A stretch of DNA of 64,000 nt from Myxococcales bacterium (GTDB lineage: Bacteria; Myxococcota_A; Polyangia; Palsa-1104). Of this stretch, positions 8,722 through 17,181 are shown in pieces. A program made the translations under genes and the position numbers. The stretch spans positions 177,230 to 241,229 of the forward strand of contig PNAM01000010.1 in the NCBI GenBank assembly GCA_003170275.1, in the 5' to 3' direction. The notes beneath the pieces are model-generated. The model made no database searches. It was not told the origin of the DNA and saw only the letters and a list, made by a program, of their open reading frames with translations. Positions within the stretch are counted from its first letter, which is position 1. Each line of letters opens with the position of its first letter.

Positions 8722-10704
8722 CTACAGGACGTAGACGCGACCGGCGGCGCCATCGACGTACAGCGGGGTGCCGTCGGTGAGCGCGGTGGCGCGGCCGGTG
8801 CCGAGGACCGCCGGGATGCCGTACTCGCGGGCCAGCGTGGCGCCGTGCGAGGTCGCGCCGCCGTGATCGGTGACCAGCGCCCGCACCGCCGGCAGGAGAT
8901 ACGTCAGCGACGGGAGGATCGCCGGCACGACCAACACCGCGTCGGGCGGGAGCTGGACGGGAACGGCCGAGAGCGAGCGCACCACCACCGCACGACCGCG
9001 CGCCAGGCCCGCCGTCGGGTGTCCGCGCAGCACGTCGCGCGGCGCGGGCGCGACGCGGCGCGGCCGGCCGTCGTCGATCGAGGGCGGCGGCACGCGCCGT
9101 CCGGCGGCCAGCCGCGCGGCGCGATTGGAAGCGAGCTCGGCCGCGTGCTCGCGCGCGCCGGCGCGCAGCGTATCAATTGAAAGCTCGAAGACCCCGTCGC
9201 CGAGCGCGAGCTTCGAGCCAATCCCGGTGAGCGCGCGGCGCACCGCACGTTGGGCGCGGAAGAACAGGAGGTCGTCGTCCTCGGCCACCGGCAGCACCTC
9301 GCGCACCAACGGCAAGAGCGCCTTGAACGCGCGACGCGACATGCGATCGAGCAGCTCCAGCGTCGCGTGCGCCGCCGCCTCCGACCCGGCCAGCGCTCTT
9401 GCGTGCCGCTCGATCGGCGCGTCGCCGCTCTCGAACAGCAGCGCCGCAGCGGAGAGCACGCGCTCGGGCGCCTCGTCGTCGGGCGGCACCGAGACGTCCC
9501 ACGCCGGCGCGAGCGCGCCAAAGCGCTCGAGGTACGCGCGCAGCCGCTCGTCGCGGTCGTCACCACCGGGCGCCGCGCGGCCCAGCTCCCACAGCAGCTG
9601 GTCGCGCTCGAGCGTCGCGCCGCCGAGCCCGGCCAAAAGCGCGCCGTGGGCCGCCAGCCCCTCCCCGAGGTTGATGCGCAAGAGCTGATCGAGCTGCTCG
9701 CGCGCGCGCTGCAGCGTCGGCGACACCTCGCCCACGTAGCGCCGGTAGACGTGCCGGAACACCTCCAGCGCGGGCTCGAGCGCACCCTGGTCCTCGACCG
9801 CGCGCAGGCGCGCCTCGCATTCGGGGGCGACCTCGTCGGCAAAGCGACGGCGCAGCTCGCCGAGCGGGATCGGCTGGGTGGCACGCGCCGACCCGCGCGC
9901 CACGTAGAGATACCCGCCGATCACGCGCTGCTCGCGGCCGACGCCTTCCGCCTCGACGAGCGCGACCAGGCCCGCCTGCGCCGCCGACAGTGGATCCGGA
10001 TTGTGCTCGGCGTCGAGGCGCCAGCTGCCGGGCACGCGGAACGGCTGGTCGCTCTCGGGCGAGCTGGCCGGCTGCGCGAACGGACGCGCCTGCAGGAACG
10101 TCACCGCTTCGCCCGCACGCGCGAACTCGACGTCGACCGGCTGGCCGAGCAGCGCCTCGATCGCGCGCAGCCCGGAAGCGAGCGCGCCCGGATCGTCGCG
10201 ACCGAGCTCGCGCGCCTGCACGTCCCCCCACTCCGGCTCGCCGGCGCGCCGCTCCTCGACGAGAAACTGCGTCTCCTCGGAACGCGCCACGCCGAGCCGC
10301 TCGGCGCGCACCTCCGGCTGGATCAACACCGCCATGCGCACCGCGCCGCGCACGCCACGCGCCTCGAGATAGGCGCGCGCCCCGGGACCGCTCGCCGACG
10401 CGCGCACCCGCGCGATCGCGGCCTGCACGCCGGCCACCCCGCGCGCGCCGATCACGCTCTCGAACACGCCGGCGCCGGTCAGGCCGGCCAGATCTTCCAG
10501 GCTGCTCGACGAGCGCACCGCGAACCGATCGCCGCCCAGGCGCGCCAGCTCCGCCGCCAGCTGCGCGTCGTCCACCGGCTCGTCGGGCAACAGCACCGCG
10601 CCGTCGAGCACCGGCAGCCCCGCCGCGCGCAGCCGGCCGAGCGTCGCCGCTTTGGCCCCCACCAGGTCGGGCGAGCTCGCCTGCGCGCCGTCGAGCGAAA
10701 CCAT
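8722..10704 (-). CDS. PEP-utilizing/phosphohistidine-domain enzyme lacking the TIM barrel (rifampin phosphotransferase-like plan)
   Basis: A 660-residue protein with two recognisable ends. The N-terminal part is an ATP-grasp domain of the pyruvate phosphate dikinase family (GAKAATLGRL at 17-24, RSSSSLEDLAGLTGAG at 64-79, QARPF near 230). The C-terminal swivelling domain has GGATSHGATLAREYG with the phosphorylatable His near residue 620. Between them lies about 330 residues of helical sequence instead of a PEP/pyruvate TIM barrel, so it cannot be a normal PEP synthase. The layout recalls rifampin phosphotransferases, which move a phosphate via the His domain to a small molecule, though it is shorter. 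An alternative start at 10719 adds five residues. It is divergent from the kinase gene by 27 bp. Confidence 0.85.
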   Translation of the reverse strand: MVSLDGAQASSPDLVGAKAATLGRLRAAGLPVLDGAVLLPDEPVDDAQLAAELARLGGDRFAVRSSSSLEDLAGLTGAGVFESVIGARGVAGVQAAIARVRASASGPGARAYLEARGVRGAVRMAVLIQPEVRAERLGVARSEETQFLVEERRAGEPEWGDVQARELGRDDPGALASGLRAIEALLGQPVDVEFARAGEAVTFLQARPFAQPASSPESDQPFRVPGSWRLDAEHNPDPLSAAQAGLVALVEAEGVGREQRVIGGYLYVARGSARATQPIPLGELRRRFADEVAPECEARLRAVEDQGALEPALEVFRHVYRRYVGEVSPTLQRAREQLDQLLRINLGEGLAAHGALLAGLGGATLERDQLLWELGRAAPGGDDRDERLRAYLERFGALAPAWDVSVPPDDEAPERVLSAAALLFESGDAPIERHARALAGSEAAAHATLELLDRMSRRAFKALLPLVREVLPVAEDDDLLFFRAQRAVRRALTGIGSKLALGDGVFELSIDTLRAGAREHAAELASNRAARLAAGRRVPPPSIDDGRPRRVAPAPRDVLRGHPTAGLARGRAVVVRSLSAVPVQLPPDAVLVVPAILPSLTYLLPAVRALVTDHGGATSHGATLAREYGIPAVLGTGRATALTDGTPLYVDGAAGRVYVL

Positions 10705-10731
10705 GAGGTGGTGTATCATGCCTGGAGCGCG

Positions 10732-12246
10732 ATGATCGGTCAGGTCTTCGACGAGCGGTACCGGATCGTCCGCAAGCTCGGCCAGGGCGGAACGGGTGAG
10801 GTGTACCTGGCCGAGCACGTCAACCTCGGCCGCCAGGACGCGCTCAAGATCTTGCACGAGAAGCTGGCCGCCGATCCCGAGTTCGTGGCGCGTTTCCGTC
10901 GCGAGGCGCGCGCCACCAATCGCCTGCACCACCCCAACATCGTCAGCATCTTCGACTTCGGCAAGCTCGACGGCCGCTACTACCTGGCCATGGAGCTGGT
11001 CACCGGCGAGCGGCTCGACGGGCTGATCCAGCGCACCGGTCCGATGGCGCCGGTGCGCGCGCTGCACATCCTGTCGCAGCTCGCCGAGGCGGTCGATCAC
11101 GCGCACTCGCGCGGCGTGGTGCATCGCGATCTCAAGCCCGACAACCTGGTGTTGATCGAGCATCGCGGGCGCGCCGACGTGCTCAAGGTGCTCGACTTCG
11201 GCATCGCCAAGATCATCAGCGGCGACGCGGTCGACAGCGTGACGCTCAGCCACAAGGGCACCATCTACGGCACGCCGTCGTACATGGCGCCCGAGCAGTT
11301 CGGCGGCGGCATCGGCGACCCGCGCGTCGACATCTACGCGATCGGCTGCATCGCCTTCTACCTGCTCACCGGCGAGCCGCTGTTCACCGGCCACCTGCTG
11401 CAGCTCCTCGAGCAGCACGTGAACCGGCCGGCGGATCGGCCGAGTGCGCGGCGGCCGACGGCGCGCATCGCGCCCGAGCTCGACGAGCTGGTGCTGCGCT
11501 GCCTGGCCAAGAAGCCGCAGGAGCGCTACCAGTCGGCGCGCGATCTGCTCCACGCGATCGAGCGGCTGCAGGGCGCGGGCGCGCGCACGGCGACCGGGCG
11601 GCGCACGCACAAGCCGGCCAGCGCCGAGCCGCGCGACACCGTCGGAGCCACCGAGTGGTCGGGGCAGATCGACTTCCAGCACACCGCCGACGTGCGCGAC
11701 GTGCTGGCGCCGATCGGCCTGGCGATCCGCGCGCGCGCGATCCAGGAGGTGGTGCGCTCGCTGGCGCAGACCCTCGCCGATCTCGACGGCAGCTCGCTGC
11801 CGCTGTTCCTGGTGCTCAACCGGATCAAGCAGCTCGACGACGACCTCGCCCATCACGACGCGCAGCAGGCCGCGCTCGACGGGCTGACCGAAGATCTCGA
11901 GGAAGCGACCCGCGCGCGCGAGGCGTCGGTGCGCTTCGCGCTCGGCGAGCTGCACTACGAGCGCTCGCAGATCCTCGCGCGCGGGCTGTCACCGGATCCG
12001 GCGCTCGACCAGCAGATCCACGATCTCGAGGCGCGCGTGATCGCGCTGCAGACCGACCTCGAGGAGAAGCTGCGGCCGGTGACCGACCACTCGATCTCGC
12101 TGGCCGGCGATCGCGCCACCAACGAGGAGCAGGCGACCGTGCTGTACGCCGAGCTCGAGCGGCTGGTCGACGCCGAGCTGCCGCGCTGCGCGAGGCACCC
12201 GCAGCTGGCGTCGCTGGCCGCGCGGCTACGCTCGGTCCGCGGCTGA
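10732..12246 (+). CDS. Hanks-type Ser/Thr protein kinase
   Basis: The 504-residue protein carries a complete kinase domain (residues 10-275): glycine loop GQGGTG, Lys39 in DALKILHEKL, catalytic HRDLKPDN (Asp133), DFG (Asp155) and GTPSYMAPEQF. The remaining 220 residues include helical, charged sequence likely to form coiled coil and no transmembrane span, so the kinase is probably cytosolic. Kinases of this type phosphorylate FHA-domain and other regulators, which are abundant in this window. It is divergent from the phosphohistidine-domain enzyme and convergent with a small lipoprotein gene. Confidence 0.95.
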   Translation: MIGQVFDERYRIVRKLGQGGTGEVYLAEHVNLGRQDALKILHEKLAADPEFVARFRREARATNRLHHPNIVSIFDFGKLDGRYYLAMELVTGERLDGLIQRTGPMAPVRALHILSQLAEAVDHAHSRGVVHRDLKPDNLVLIEHRGRADVLKVLDFGIAKIISGDAVDSVTLSHKGTIYGTPSYMAPEQFGGGIGDPRVDIYAIGCIAFYLLTGEPLFTGHLLQLLEQHVNRPADRPSARRPTARIAPELDELVLRCLAKKPQERYQSARDLLHAIERLQGAGARTATGRRTHKPASAEPRDTVGATEWSGQIDFQHTADVRDVLAPIGLAIRARAIQEVVRSLAQTLADLDGSSLPLFLVLNRIKQLDDDLAHHDAQQAALDGLTEDLEEATRAREASVRFALGELHYERSQILARGLSPDPALDQQIHDLEARVIALQTDLEEKLRPVTDHSISLAGDRATNEEQATVLYAELERLVDAELPRCARHPQLASLAARLRSVRG

Positions 12247-12251
12247 GCCGA

Positions 12252-12536
12252 TCACTCGATGCGCGCGCACTGTTCGCGCCCGGCGGCGATCAGCTCGCAG
12301 GTGTAGACGGCGCGCTGGCCACATCCGGTGATGACGTACTCACCGGAGGTCGAGTCGTCGACGGCGAGCGTGCCCAGGTTGCAGTGCAGATCGACCGTCG
12401 CCCGTAGCCGCGGACCAAAGTCGGGCAGCGAACGAAACGGCTCCTTGGAAAAGAACGTCGTCTGGGCCGGCGGCGGCAGGTACATGCCCGCGCATCCGGA
12501 GATTCCGATCGTCACGAGGAGCAGCCACCGTCGCAT
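12252..12536 (-). CDS. Small lipoprotein, unknown function
   Basis: A 94-residue protein with a lipoprotein signal: basic MRRW, hydrophobic core, lipobox ISGC at Cys15. The mature part has four further cysteines (Cys52, Cys71, Cys80, Cys90), enough for two disulfides. No family is recognised. It ends 5 bp from the convergent kinase gene. Confidence 0.6.
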   Translation of the reverse strand: MRRWLLLVTIGISGCAGMYLPPPAQTTFFSKEPFRSLPDFGPRLRATVDLHCNLGTLAVDDSTSGEYVITGCGQRAVYTCELIAAGREQCARIE

Positions 12537-12574
12537 GGCGATTGAGACGGTGACGAGCGGTGGATATTCAAACG

Positions 12575-13282
12575 CTAATCGTTGATCGTGAGATCGATCT
12601 TCACGCCCGGACTCGCTTGCGCGCCCGCGGGCGGGTTCTGCCGGATCACGATTCCCTGCTCGAAGTCGTCGTTCGAGCCGTAGCGCGTGGTGCCGACCGC
12701 GAAGCCGGCCTTGGTGAGCAGCTCCTTGGCGCTCGAGGCGCGCTTGCCGATCACCGACGGAACCAGCTGGGTCTGCGGCCCGCCCGAGAGCACCAGATCG
12801 ACCAGCGCGTCGGGGTGCGTGTCGGCGCCCACCGCCGGCGAGGTCGAGAGCACCATGCCGCGCGGCACGGTGTCCGAAGGCGCCTCCGACGAGCGGCCGG
12901 TCTTGAGCTTGCTCTTCTCGAGCGTCTCACGCGCTGCGTCAGGGGTCATGCCGACCACGTTCGGCACCATCGGGTTGACCGCCGCGCGCGCCAGCGATGC
13001 GTGGACCTCGTCACCGCGGCGCAGGCGCGAGCCGCCGAGCGGACGCTGCTCGGAGACGGTGCCTGGGCCGACCGTCGCATCGGCCCGCTCGCCGTCGAGG
13101 ACCAGCAAGAGCCCGCGCGGCTCGAGCAGCCCGCGCGCCTGCTCGGGGGAGAGCCCAACCATGGGCGGCACCTCGACGGCGTTGACCGGCAGCCGCGGTG
13201 AGACCAGGTAGTACATGAACAGGAACATCAAGGCGCTCACCGCCGCGGACCACATCGTCGTCAGCACCGCCGACTTTCCCAT
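12575..13282 (-). CDS. Membrane-anchored PASTA-domain protein
   Basis: A 235-residue protein with an N-terminal membrane helix (AAVSALMFLFMYYLVSPRL) and three PASTA repeats: VPPMVGLSPEQARGLLE, VPNVVGMTPDAARETLE and VPSVIGKRASSAKELL. PASTA domains bind peptidoglycan fragments and usually form the outer part of PknB-type kinases or PBPs. Here they occur without a kinase or transpeptidase, so the protein is probably a periplasmic muropeptide sensor or scaffold. The start at ATG 13282 is preferred; a GTG at 13300 is possible. It is divergent from a peptidoglycan-hydrolase-like gene. Confidence 0.87.
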   Translation of the reverse strand: MGKSAVLTTMWSAAVSALMFLFMYYLVSPRLPVNAVEVPPMVGLSPEQARGLLEPRGLLLVLDGERADATVGPGTVSEQRPLGGSRLRRGDEVHASLARAAVNPMVPNVVGMTPDAARETLEKSKLKTGRSSEAPSDTVPRGMVLSTSPAVGADTHPDALVDLVLSGGPQTQLVPSVIGKRASSAKELLTKAGFAVGTTRYGSNDDFEQGIVIRQNPPAGAQASPGVKIDLTIND

Positions 13283-13306
13283 TCGGGCGCATCTTAGCAC
13301 GATGAA

Positions 13307-13335
13307 TTGCCGAGAGCGTCCCCGTCGGTTATCCT
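13307..13335 (+). promoter_or_regulatory. Putative leaderless promoter before the GTG at 13342
   Basis: TTGCCG (13307-13312), 17 bp spacer, TATCCT (13330-13335), then exactly six bases to the GTG. There is no room for a ribosome binding site. Confidence 0.5.
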
Positions 13336-13341
13336 AGAGCC

Positions 13342-14274
13342 GTGCGCCCAGCCTGGACGCTAGTGGTCCTCCTTTCCCTGGTAGGGACCCCTGCGCGCGC
13401 GCTGCGCGGCGTGGCGCGGCCGGTGATCGACGCGCTCACCCAGCCCGACCAGGAGAGCAAGATCGACGGCGTGACGCCCGACAAGCTGCCGCGCATCGGC
13501 AAGGTCAAGGAGTGCTGCGGCTATCCGGTGGCGATGAAGGAGGGCTTCCGGCTCTCCTTCTACTGGCTCGCCTACGAGGCCGAGTACGCCAACGAAGATT
13601 ACGACACCGACATCTACACCAAGCAGGGCTACTTCATCGGCCGCTTTCCATCGGCGTTCGTCTACGAGCTCAAGCTCGAGGGCTCGGGGATCTTGCGCGA
13701 CGGCCGCGTGCTCAACTACGCGGGCGAGTGCAACTACGGCATGGGCACCTGCTTCAAGACGCTGGCTGTAGCCGAGCACCCGCTCGGGGCGGGCGTGCAG
13801 GGGCGGCGGCTCGAGCCGTTCCGCTCGATCGCGGTCGATCCCAAGATGATTCCGATCGGCGCGCCGGTGTACGTGCCCGAGCTCGTGGGCGTGCAGATGC
13901 CCGACGGCACCATCCACGACGGCTGCCTGCGCGCCGACGACATGGGCGGCGCGATCAAGAACGGCAAGCTCGACTTCTTCGTCGAGAGCTACTTCAACTT
14001 CAAGTCGATCGGCGACAACCTGTGGTGGCACCTGAAGGCCACGCCGCACGTCGAGGAGCCGCGCTGCGAGTACCTGCGGCTGCACGAGCCGCGTGAGCGC
14101 TCCAACGAGCACACCGACTGGCTGGCGCTGCACCTGCGCGGGCGCGCGGTCGGGCGCGCGGAGAAGATCGCCGCCGCCAGGACCCAGCACAACCGCGCGA
14201 TCGCGCAGGCGTGGATCAAGCGCCACTTCAGCGCTCCCAAGGGCGGCTCGGCGACGGTCGCCAAGCGCAGATGA
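13342..14274 (+). CDS. Secreted 3D-domain protein (MltA-type lytic transglycosylase-like)
   Basis: The 310-residue protein has an N-terminal signal (VVLLSLVGTPARA) and a 3D domain around residues 155-215, with RSIAVDPKMIPIGAPVYVPE and CLRADDMGGAIKNGKLDFFV, the aspartate-rich signature that names the family. Such domains form the catalytic part of MltA-type transglycosylases and Rpf-like proteins that cut peptidoglycan. The N-terminal half (CCGYPVAMKEGFRLSFYWLA) is typical of myxobacterial 3D proteins rather than MltA itself. Start is GTG with a promoter immediately upstream. It is followed within 10 bp by a small methyltransferase-like gene. Confidence 0.87.
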   Translation: MRPAWTLVVLLSLVGTPARALRGVARPVIDALTQPDQESKIDGVTPDKLPRIGKVKECCGYPVAMKEGFRLSFYWLAYEAEYANEDYDTDIYTKQGYFIGRFPSAFVYELKLEGSGILRDGRVLNYAGECNYGMGTCFKTLAVAEHPLGAGVQGRRLEPFRSIAVDPKMIPIGAPVYVPELVGVQMPDGTIHDGCLRADDMGGAIKNGKLDFFVESYFNFKSIGDNLWWHLKATPHVEEPRCEYLRLHEPRERSNEHTDWLALHLRGRAVGRAEKIAAARTQHNRAIAQAWIKRHFSAPKGGSATVAKRR

Positions 14275-14281
14275 CACCCGC

Positions 14282-14722
14282 GTGATCGACGCGGTCGCTG
14301 CGGCGCTGGGGTTCGGATCGGGCTGGGGATCGAAGGCGCTGGCGCGTGCGGTGTCGGAGGGCAAGCGCAAGGCGAAGGTCGCCGCGTTGTCCGAGCCGGT
14401 CGCGCGCGCGCTCGAGCAGGCGGGGCACGAAGCGCTGCGCGCCACGCTCGAGAACGGACGCCTGTCGCTCGAGGACGCGTGCACCGACGCGCTGTGCGCC
14501 TCGGGCCTGCCGCCGCCCGAGGTGGCGGCGCAGGTGCTGTCCGAGTGCGCGCGCGTGGTGCGCGACGGCGGCCGCGTGCTGGTCGCGACCACCGCCGGGC
14601 TGGCGCGCCGCGGCCCTGACCGGCAGCTGGTCGCCGCGCTGTTCGCGCACGCCGGGCTGGTCGATCTCGAGCAGCGCATGATCCGCGGCACCGTGATCAC
14701 GAGCGGGCGCGTCCGGCGCTAA
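14282..14722 (+). CDS. Small degenerate SAM-methyltransferase-like protein
   Basis: A 146-residue protein from a GTG start 7 bp after the 3D gene. Its second half carries the class I methyltransferase pattern SECARVVRDGGRVLVATTAGL (residues 91-111) followed by LVAALFAHAGLVDLEQ. The first half lacks the glycine-rich SAM motif I (DxGxGxG). It is about half the usual Methyltransf_11 length. It may be a diverged, inactive or shortened member. It sits between two co-oriented genes with gaps of 7 and 1 bp, so it is probably in an operon. Confidence 0.55.
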   Translation: MIDAVAAALGFGSGWGSKALARAVSEGKRKAKVAALSEPVARALEQAGHEALRATLENGRLSLEDACTDALCASGLPPPEVAAQVLSECARVVRDGGRVLVATTAGLARRGPDRQLVAALFAHAGLVDLEQRMIRGTVITSGRVRR

Positions 14723-14723
14723 C

Positions 14724-15332
14724 GTGACCTCGTTCGAGCCCGAGCTGGACGTCTTCTCGGACTTCCCCTCGTTCCGCCCGCTGTTCGCGCCCGAGCCGCG
14801 CTACCTCGCGCTGCTCCACCTGCCAAGCGCCGACGGGCTGTTCGAAGAGCTCGCCGCCGCGCTCGCGCGCAGCCCCGACGCGACCGCCGAGCTGCGCGCC
14901 CTGTTTTCGCATCGCAACCATCGCTGCCACCTGGTGGCCGCCGCGACCCTCTTGATCGCCGATCACCTCGAGTGTCTCGACGCGCTGTGGGCGGCGCTCG
15001 ATGCCGGCACCTGGGCCTCGCCGCAGGTGGCCGCGGTGGCGTTCGTGCTCGACGCGGCGTTCGAGGAGCGCGCGCGCAAGCGGCTGTTGCAACCGGGAGG
15101 CTTCCCCAAGACCGTCGCTGCGCTGGGCGCGCTGTACCGCCGGCTCGAGGCGCCGCGGCTGACGGTGCTCGCGCGTCTCGACGATCCCGCGCTCGTCAAG
15201 TCGCCCGACGGCCGCGACGGCGCGCACTACGCCGGCCAGTGGCTCGGCCGGCTGTACGAGGTCAGCCCGCCAGCACGTCAGGCGTGCTGGGTGCGAGCTC
15301 GCCCCGAAGTTGCTGGAGGTACGACGTCATGA
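14724..15332 (+). CDS. Conserved hypothetical protein
   Basis: A 202-residue soluble protein from a GTG start one base after the preceding stop. It is Ala/Leu/Glu-rich and predicted mostly helical, with no signal peptide, membrane span or recognised motif. Its last 71 bases overlap the convergent HD-hydrolase gene. That is a long overlap even for this window, so the true end of one of the two genes may be shorter or selection may act on both strands. Function unknown. Confidence 0.6.
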   Translation: MTSFEPELDVFSDFPSFRPLFAPEPRYLALLHLPSADGLFEELAAALARSPDATAELRALFSHRNHRCHLVAAATLLIADHLECLDALWAALDAGTWASPQVAAVAFVLDAAFEERARKRLLQPGGFPKTVAALGALYRRLEAPRLTVLARLDDPALVKSPDGRDGAHYAGQWLGRLYEVSPPARQACWVRARPEVAGGTTS

Positions 15333-15912
15333 ACGCGGCGCGCGCGGCGCCCAGCCGTCGCGCGCTCGCGGTGTGCAGCTGCTCGGGGATCTTCAGCAGC
15401 TTTCGGTAGAAGTGATCGATGCCCCACTGCTTGTCGTCCGGCTCGCGCGCAGCGCAGAACGGATCTTCGGGCTGATAGAACGGCCGCTGCATGGCCGCGC
15501 AGGTCGCGAAGCAGCGCGCGATGCCGATCGCGCCGATCGCATCCAGCCGATCCGCGTCCTGCAGCACCCGGGCCTCGAGCGTCTCCGCCCGCAGGCCGCG
15601 CGAAAAGCCGTGCACGCGAATGCAGTACGCGATCGCCTCCACCTCCGCCTCGGCCCAGCCCTCCTCGCGCAACACCTTCGCCGCGTGCTCGGCGCACACC
15701 TCGCCCGACCGCGCCGACTCCGGATGATCTTTCGGGTAGTTGAACAGCTCGTGCAGGAGCGCCGCGGCCTCCACCACCTCGACGCGCGCGCCCTCCGCCG
15801 CGCCGATCGCGCGCGCGTTCCCCGCCACGCGCAGCACGTGCTGAAAATCGTGCGCCGGCTCGACCGCCGACGTTCGCGCGCGCGCAATCTCCCTCAACCG
15901 ATCGAGTCGCAT
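15262..15912 (-). CDS. HD-domain phosphohydrolase
   Basis: The 216-residue protein matches the YedJ/HD family: AHDFQHVLRVAGNARAI (His21-His25), ALLHELFNYPKDHP and the signature LQDADRLDAIGAIGIAR near residue 130. These enzymes hydrolyse phosphate esters or nucleotides with a bound metal. One oddity is that the eponymous His-Asp pair reads His-Glu (residues 54-55), which may change metal preference. The start at ATG 15912 is set by homology. Upstream lies the operator-like palindrome at 15943-15983. Confidence 0.85.
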   Translation of the reverse strand: MRLDRLREIARARTSAVEPAHDFQHVLRVAGNARAIGAAEGARVEVVEAAALLHELFNYPKDHPESARSGEVCAEHAAKVLREEGWAEAEVEAIAYCIRVHGFSRGLRAETLEARVLQDADRLDAIGAIGIARCFATCAAMQRPFYQPEDPFCAAREPDDKQWGIDHFYRKLLKIPEQLHTASARRLGAARAAFMTSYLQQLRGELAPSTPDVLAG

Positions 15913-15942
15913 GCGCGAACCATAGCGCACCTGGAGATTGGC

Positions 15943-15983
15943 TTGTTCAGCTTGTTCAAGACTTGAACACAACATTTGAACAA
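15943..15983. promoter_or_regulatory. Four-half-site inverted-repeat operator candidate
   Basis: An exact 17-bp palindrome, TGTTCAAG-A-CTTGAACA (15953-15969), is nested inside a second pair of half-sites, TTGTTCA (15943-15949) and TGAACAA (15977-15983). All four share the core TGTTCA / TGAACA. It lies 31 bp upstream of the HD-hydrolase start and 136 bp upstream of the lipoprotein at 16119. A dimeric or tetrameric repressor binding site is the simplest reading; the regulator is not known. It is only a partial match to the GTTCAG-type LexA box described in Myxococcus. Confidence 0.55.
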
Positions 15984-16118
15984 CTCCACCCATGACTACG
16001 TGTAAATCATTGAAATTACGCTATGTCAGACACGGATCGGAATTTGCTGTAATGGCTAGCACGGGATTTTCAGCGGCCACAACACGCAGTCTGCCCAGCT
16101 ACCGAAAGGAGACTGACC

Positions 16119-17177
16119 ATGAAAATGCTCCACTCGCGCAGCCTTGGATTGTTCGGAGGAGGGGCGTTGCTGATCCTCGCGGGGTGCACGCCGAGCACCT
16201 CGTCGCGTCCGCCGGCGTCCCAGCTTCAAGAGGGCATCAACGTGCTCAGCGCAGACCCGGCAGTCGGCGTGGCGACCGCGTTCCTGAGGAGCGGGCGCGT
16301 CATCTACCTGCAGACGATCGTCGGCAAGCCCAAGGAAGACCTCGATCGCCAGCAGTACCCCAACGAGCCCCAATACGAGATGGATGCGCGCGTCGTCGAC
16401 CAGGAGGGCCGCACCTTCCAGCTGATCATCGGCGGTGACCAGCTCATCGACCCCAGCTGGGCGAAGGAGATGCGAGCGGCCCCGCGCATCACGACCCCGG
16501 CCGAGGGCATCCAGCGGCAGGCCGACTTCGTCACGGCGCGCGACGCAGCCGATGCATTCTTGCGGCAGGCCGCGCCCGAGCTCGCCGATCACGTCTTTCA
16601 CTTGACGAACATGACGCGCACGGTCCCGCAGGAGAGCGCCAAGCTGCTAGAGCGCGCCGCGCTGGCCGAGACCACCCTGCCTATCGACAGAACCTATACC
16701 GCCAACGGCTGCACCTCGAACCTGCAGGAAGGGGATCTGTACGCAAAGTCCGACTACGTCATCGCGCAACACAGCGCTGTCTATGGCTGGAACTACAACG
16801 GCTGCACCGGCAGCTGGGACGAGAACGTGGTCACGTGCAACCACGGCACGTGCGCCAATGACGGCAGCATGGGCTACCAGTGTAGCTCGTACTCGAACAG
16901 CTGGAGCGTCTGGTCCTACAACGCGCTCTTGGACTACTGGAGCAGAGAGAACAACACCGGCACGAACAACAGCTACAACACCGGCGCATGCTGGAGCGGC
17001 TACGGCATCTATGAAGCCTGGATCCACCTTCAAGGCAGCGGGCACCCCAACCACGACTGCAACGACGACTCGGCCCTCGAGCTCGACGAGATCCGCAACG
17101 CGAGATACGACCAGGGCACCTGGGGCAACTGCTACAACAACGGCAACTCCACGATGAGCGCGCCCGGCTGCCCGTGA
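16119..17177 (+). CDS. Cys-, Asn- and Trp-rich lipoprotein, unknown function
   Basis: A 352-residue protein preceded by a good ribosome binding site (AAAGGAGA). It begins with a lipoprotein signal (lipobox LAGC, Cys24). Residues 30-180 are an ordinary soluble domain. From about residue 195 to the end the composition changes sharply to Cys, Asn, Ser, Gly, Trp and Tyr with nine cysteines (for example NGCTGSWDENVVTCNHGTC), suggesting a small disulfide-stabilised extracellular domain. No family recognised. Its upstream region holds the palindromic operator. It ends 4 bp before the convergent GNAT gene. Confidence 0.72.
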   Translation: MKMLHSRSLGLFGGGALLILAGCTPSTSSRPPASQLQEGINVLSADPAVGVATAFLRSGRVIYLQTIVGKPKEDLDRQQYPNEPQYEMDARVVDQEGRTFQLIIGGDQLIDPSWAKEMRAAPRITTPAEGIQRQADFVTARDAADAFLRQAAPELADHVFHLTNMTRTVPQESAKLLERAALAETTLPIDRTYTANGCTSNLQEGDLYAKSDYVIAQHSAVYGWNYNGCTGSWDENVVTCNHGTCANDGSMGYQCSSYSNSWSVWSYNALLDYWSRENNTGTNNSYNTGACWSGYGIYEAWIHLQGSGHPNHDCNDDSALELDEIRNARYDQGTWGNCYNNGNSTMSAPGCP

Positions 17178-17181
17178 GCAT

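Noticed and set aside
8722..11955. Apparent 1077-residue fusion of the phosphohistidine enzyme with upstream sequence
   Set aside because: The upstream part is antisense to the Ser/Thr kinase and has no homology; the real start is at 10704.
15935..15951. LexA box of the Myxococcus type at the operator's left edge
   Set aside because: GTTCAGC fits the conserved 3' part only; several required positions in the 5' part mismatch, so the site was left unnamed.
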